A DNA stretch of 17,156 nucleotides from Butyricicoccus_A sp964513445 (GTDB lineage: Bacteria; Bacillota; Clostridia; Oscillospirales; Butyricicoccaceae), in assembly GCA_964513445.1 (NCBI GenBank), contig CAZEMM010000039.1, positions 1-17,156 on the forward strand. The letters are read 5' to 3'. A program made the position numbers and the translations under genes. The notes beneath the pieces were generated by a model. The model was not told the origin of the DNA, did not search any database, and saw only the letters and a list, made by a program, of their open reading frames with translations. Shown here piece after piece: positions 15,889 to 17,156 of the stretch; within the stretch, counting starts at the first letter, position 1, and each line of letters begins with the position of its first letter.

Positions 15889-15921
15889 GCAAAAAATCCC
15901 TGCCTCATGGAAGCAGGGATT
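15889..15921 (-). terminator. terminator of the infC-rpmI-rplT operon
   Basis: On the minus strand the 9-bp stem AATCCCTGC/GCAGGGATT (15913-15921 with 15895-15903, 9-nt loop) is followed by a run of six T, 12 bp after the rplT stop codon. The rest of the gap, 15794-15888, holds only weak palindromes (for example GCTAC/GTAGC) and no clear plus-strand terminator for the lipoprotein gene. Confidence 0.9.
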
Positions 15922-15933
15922 AAATTGTTTTGC

Positions 15934-16287
15934 TTACAGCGCAGCCTTTGCCTTTGCAACGAGCGCCTCAAACGCCGGCTTGTCGTTGAGTGCGATATCG
16001 GCAAGCATCTTGCGGTTGATGTCGATGCCAGCCTTCTTCAGACCGTTCATAAAACGGCTGTAGTTGATATCATTTGCCTTTGCAGCGGCGGAAATACGGG
16101 TAATCCACAGTCTGCGGAAATCTCTCTTCTTTTGCTTACGGCCGATGTATGCATAGCGCAGGGACTTCATTACCGCTTCGTTCGCAGTGCGGAACAGCTT
16201 GGACTTTGCGCCAAAATAGCCCTTGGACAGCTTTAGAATCTTCTTTCTTCTCTTGCGCGTCATCATTGCGCCCTTAACTCTTGCCAT
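15934..16287 (-). CDS. rplT: 50S ribosomal protein L20
   Basis: A basic 117-residue protein, the standard L20 length. It opens MARVKGAMMTRKRRKKILK and contains the characteristic GYFGAKSKLFRTANEAVMKS and RKQKKRDFRRLWITRI segments. It binds 23S rRNA early in 50S assembly and, in many Firmicutes, binds the operon leader to repress infC-rpmI-rplT. GGAGG lies 12 nt before the ATG, a slightly long spacing. It follows rpmI by 52 bp and ends the operon. Confidence 0.98.
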   Translation of the reverse strand: MARVKGAMMTRKRRKKILKLSKGYFGAKSKLFRTANEAVMKSLRYAYIGRKQKKRDFRRLWITRISAAAKANDINYSRFMNGLKKAGIDINRKMLADIALNDKPAFEALVAKAKAAL

Positions 16288-16339
16288 ATTAAAACAATGC
16301 CTCCAAATTGATAAATCGTGTTTGTTGAACTGCTCTAGC

Positions 16340-16537
16340 TTAGCTATACGGCAGCAGGCGCTTTACCTGTGCAACGTTCGTAGCATCTGCGAAGCCTTCC
16401 TTTCTCAGGTGTCTGAGACGCTTGGTAGACTTCTTATTCAGGATATGGCGGCGGCCAACGTGCGCGCGCTTGATCTTGCCGGTTTTTGTCATCTTAAAGC
16501 GCTTGGATGCGCCGCTGTGAGTCTTGATTTTAGGCAT
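16340..16537 (-). CDS. rpmI: 50S ribosomal protein L35
   Basis: A 65-residue basic protein with the L35 hallmarks MPKIKTHSGASKRFK at the N-terminus and HILNKKSTKRLRHLRK in the middle. The ATG at 16537 has GAGGAG upstream; an in-frame ATG 15 codons earlier has no RBS and would add non-family sequence. It sits between infC and rplT in the usual order. Confidence 0.97.
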   Translation of the reverse strand: MPKIKTHSGASKRFKMTKTGKIKRAHVGRRHILNKKSTKRLRHLRKEGFADATNVAQVKRLLPYS

Positions 16538-16560
16538 ATTGGGTTCTCCTCTCTGATATA

Positions 16561-16580
16561 GCCATCCGCAGCCGGATGGC
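16561..16580 (-). other. infC-rpmI intercistronic hairpin
   Basis: A perfect 8-bp stem GCCATCCG/CGGATGGC with a 4-nt loop lies 8 bp after the infC stop and just ahead of the rpmI ribosome binding site. There is no U-tract, so it is not a terminator. It could affect translation or RNA processing. Confidence 0.6.
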
Positions 16581-16588
16581 ACAATATA

Positions 16589-17156
16589 TTAATTGGACTG
16601 CTCCGACGTCTTGGCAGACTTGCCGGGCTTTCCTTTGCGTCCGCCCTTTTTGGCGTCCTTTTTCGGTGTGTCCTTTTGCGGAGCCAGAAACATAATCATC
16701 TGGCGGCCTTCCAGCTTGGGAGCCTTTTCCACACTGCCGACCTCCGAACAGTTGTCGGCAAACCGGTGCAGCAGATCCAGACCGATCGAAGAATGCGTCA
16801 CCTCGCGGCCACGGAACCGAACGGATACCTTGACCTTATTGCCATCCTTCAGGAAACGCTTGGCATGGTTGGACTTCACGTTGAAATCATTCACATCGAT
16901 GCCGGGGCTCAAGCGAATTTCCTTGATCTCCACAACACGCTGATTTTTTCTTGCTTCCTTTTCACGCTTCGCCTGTTCAAAGCGATATTTGCCGTAATCC
17001 ATCACGCGGCAAACCGGCGGAACCGCATTGGGCGCAATTTTCACAAGGTCAAGATTTCTTTCGGCGGCGGCTTCCTGCGCCTTTGCAATCGGCACGATGC
17101 CCAGCTGGTTGCCGTCTGCATCAATCAATCTGACTTCCCTGTCGCGGATCTCTTCG
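16589..17156 (-). CDS. infC: translation initiation factor IF-3 (5' end outside window)
   Basis: IF-3 binds the 30S subunit and checks start-codon pairing. The visible reading frame enters from the right edge with EEIRDREVRLIDADGNQLGIV, the usual IF-3 start region, so the true start (often AUU in this family) lies outside the window. A TTG at 17128 is an internal Leu codon, not the start. The N-domain signature VPPVCRVMDYGKYRFEQAKR and the C-domain VKSNHAKRFLKDGNKVKVSV are present. After the normal end (GRQMIMFLAPQ) a tail of about 28 residues follows that is rich in Lys and Gly (KKDAKKGGRKGKPGKSAKTS). It is the first gene of the operon; the L20-type leader would lie outside the window. Confidence 0.97.
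   Translation of the reverse strand, partial: EEIRDREVRLIDADGNQLGIVPIAKAQEAAAERNLDLVKIAPNAVPPVCRVMDYGKYRFEQAKREKEARKNQRVVEIKEIRLSPGIDVNDFNVKSNHAKRFLKDGNKVKVSVRFRGREVTHSSIGLDLLHRFADNCSEVGSVEKAPKLEGRQMIMFLAPQKDTPKKDAKKGGRKGKPGKSAKTSEQSN

Overview
The window reads as a piece of chromosome from a moderately GC-rich Gram-positive anaerobe of the class Clostridia. An Oscillospiraceae/Butyricicoccaceae-type gut bacterium is my best guess. The reasons are the strong AGGAGG-type ribosome binding sites, SigA-type promoters with 17-bp spacers, an S-layer-homology (SLH) protein, a Firmicutes-style infC-rpmI-rplT operon, an ArgR/AhrC-like operator at the arginine operon, and an SdpR/SdpI-type pair. The genus is inference; the gene content is read from the sequence.

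Layout. (1) Positions 1-400, minus strand: a tRNA-Phe(GAA) / tRNA-Gly(GCC) pair with a near-consensus promoter at 231-259 and a leader containing three inverted repeats; the Gly tRNA runs off the left edge. (2) 409-2316, minus: a secreted protein with a transglutaminase-like core and three C-terminal SLH repeats, with its own promoter and terminator. (3) 2349-10566, minus: a complete seven-gene arginine operon in the order argG-argH-argC-argJ-argB-argD-argF, with promoter, a 16/18 ARG box, an intercistronic hairpin after argG and a terminator after argF. It covers every step from glutamate to arginine through acetylated intermediates without argA or argE, so ArgJ recycles the acetyl group. (4) 10677-11335, plus: a small lipoprotein of unknown function. 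(5) 11345-12363, plus: an ArsR-family autorepressor overlapping by 4 nt a six-TM SdpI-family membrane protein; no Sdp toxin gene is present. (6) 12343-12623: a non-coding, hairpin-dense segment bracketed by a 23-bp direct repeat that duplicates the last codons of the SdpI-like gene. This is the most unusual object in the window. (7) 12712-14480, plus: monocistronic pgi (long-type glucose-6-phosphate isomerase). (8) 14489-15793, plus: a second transglutaminase-like protein, this one a lipoprotein. (9) 15889-17156, minus: infC (5' end outside the window), rpmI and rplT, with a strong terminator.

Most of the window is housekeeping: translation factors, tRNAs, arginine synthesis and glycolysis. 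The accessory content is the SdpR/SdpI-like pair, the two exported transglutaminase-like proteins, the small lipoprotein and the hairpin-rich element. I found no CRISPR array, transposase, phage gene or toxin operon. The best candidate for something undescribed is the 258-bp-period hairpin element at 12343-12623, followed by the operator arrangement in front of the SdpR/SdpI-like pair.
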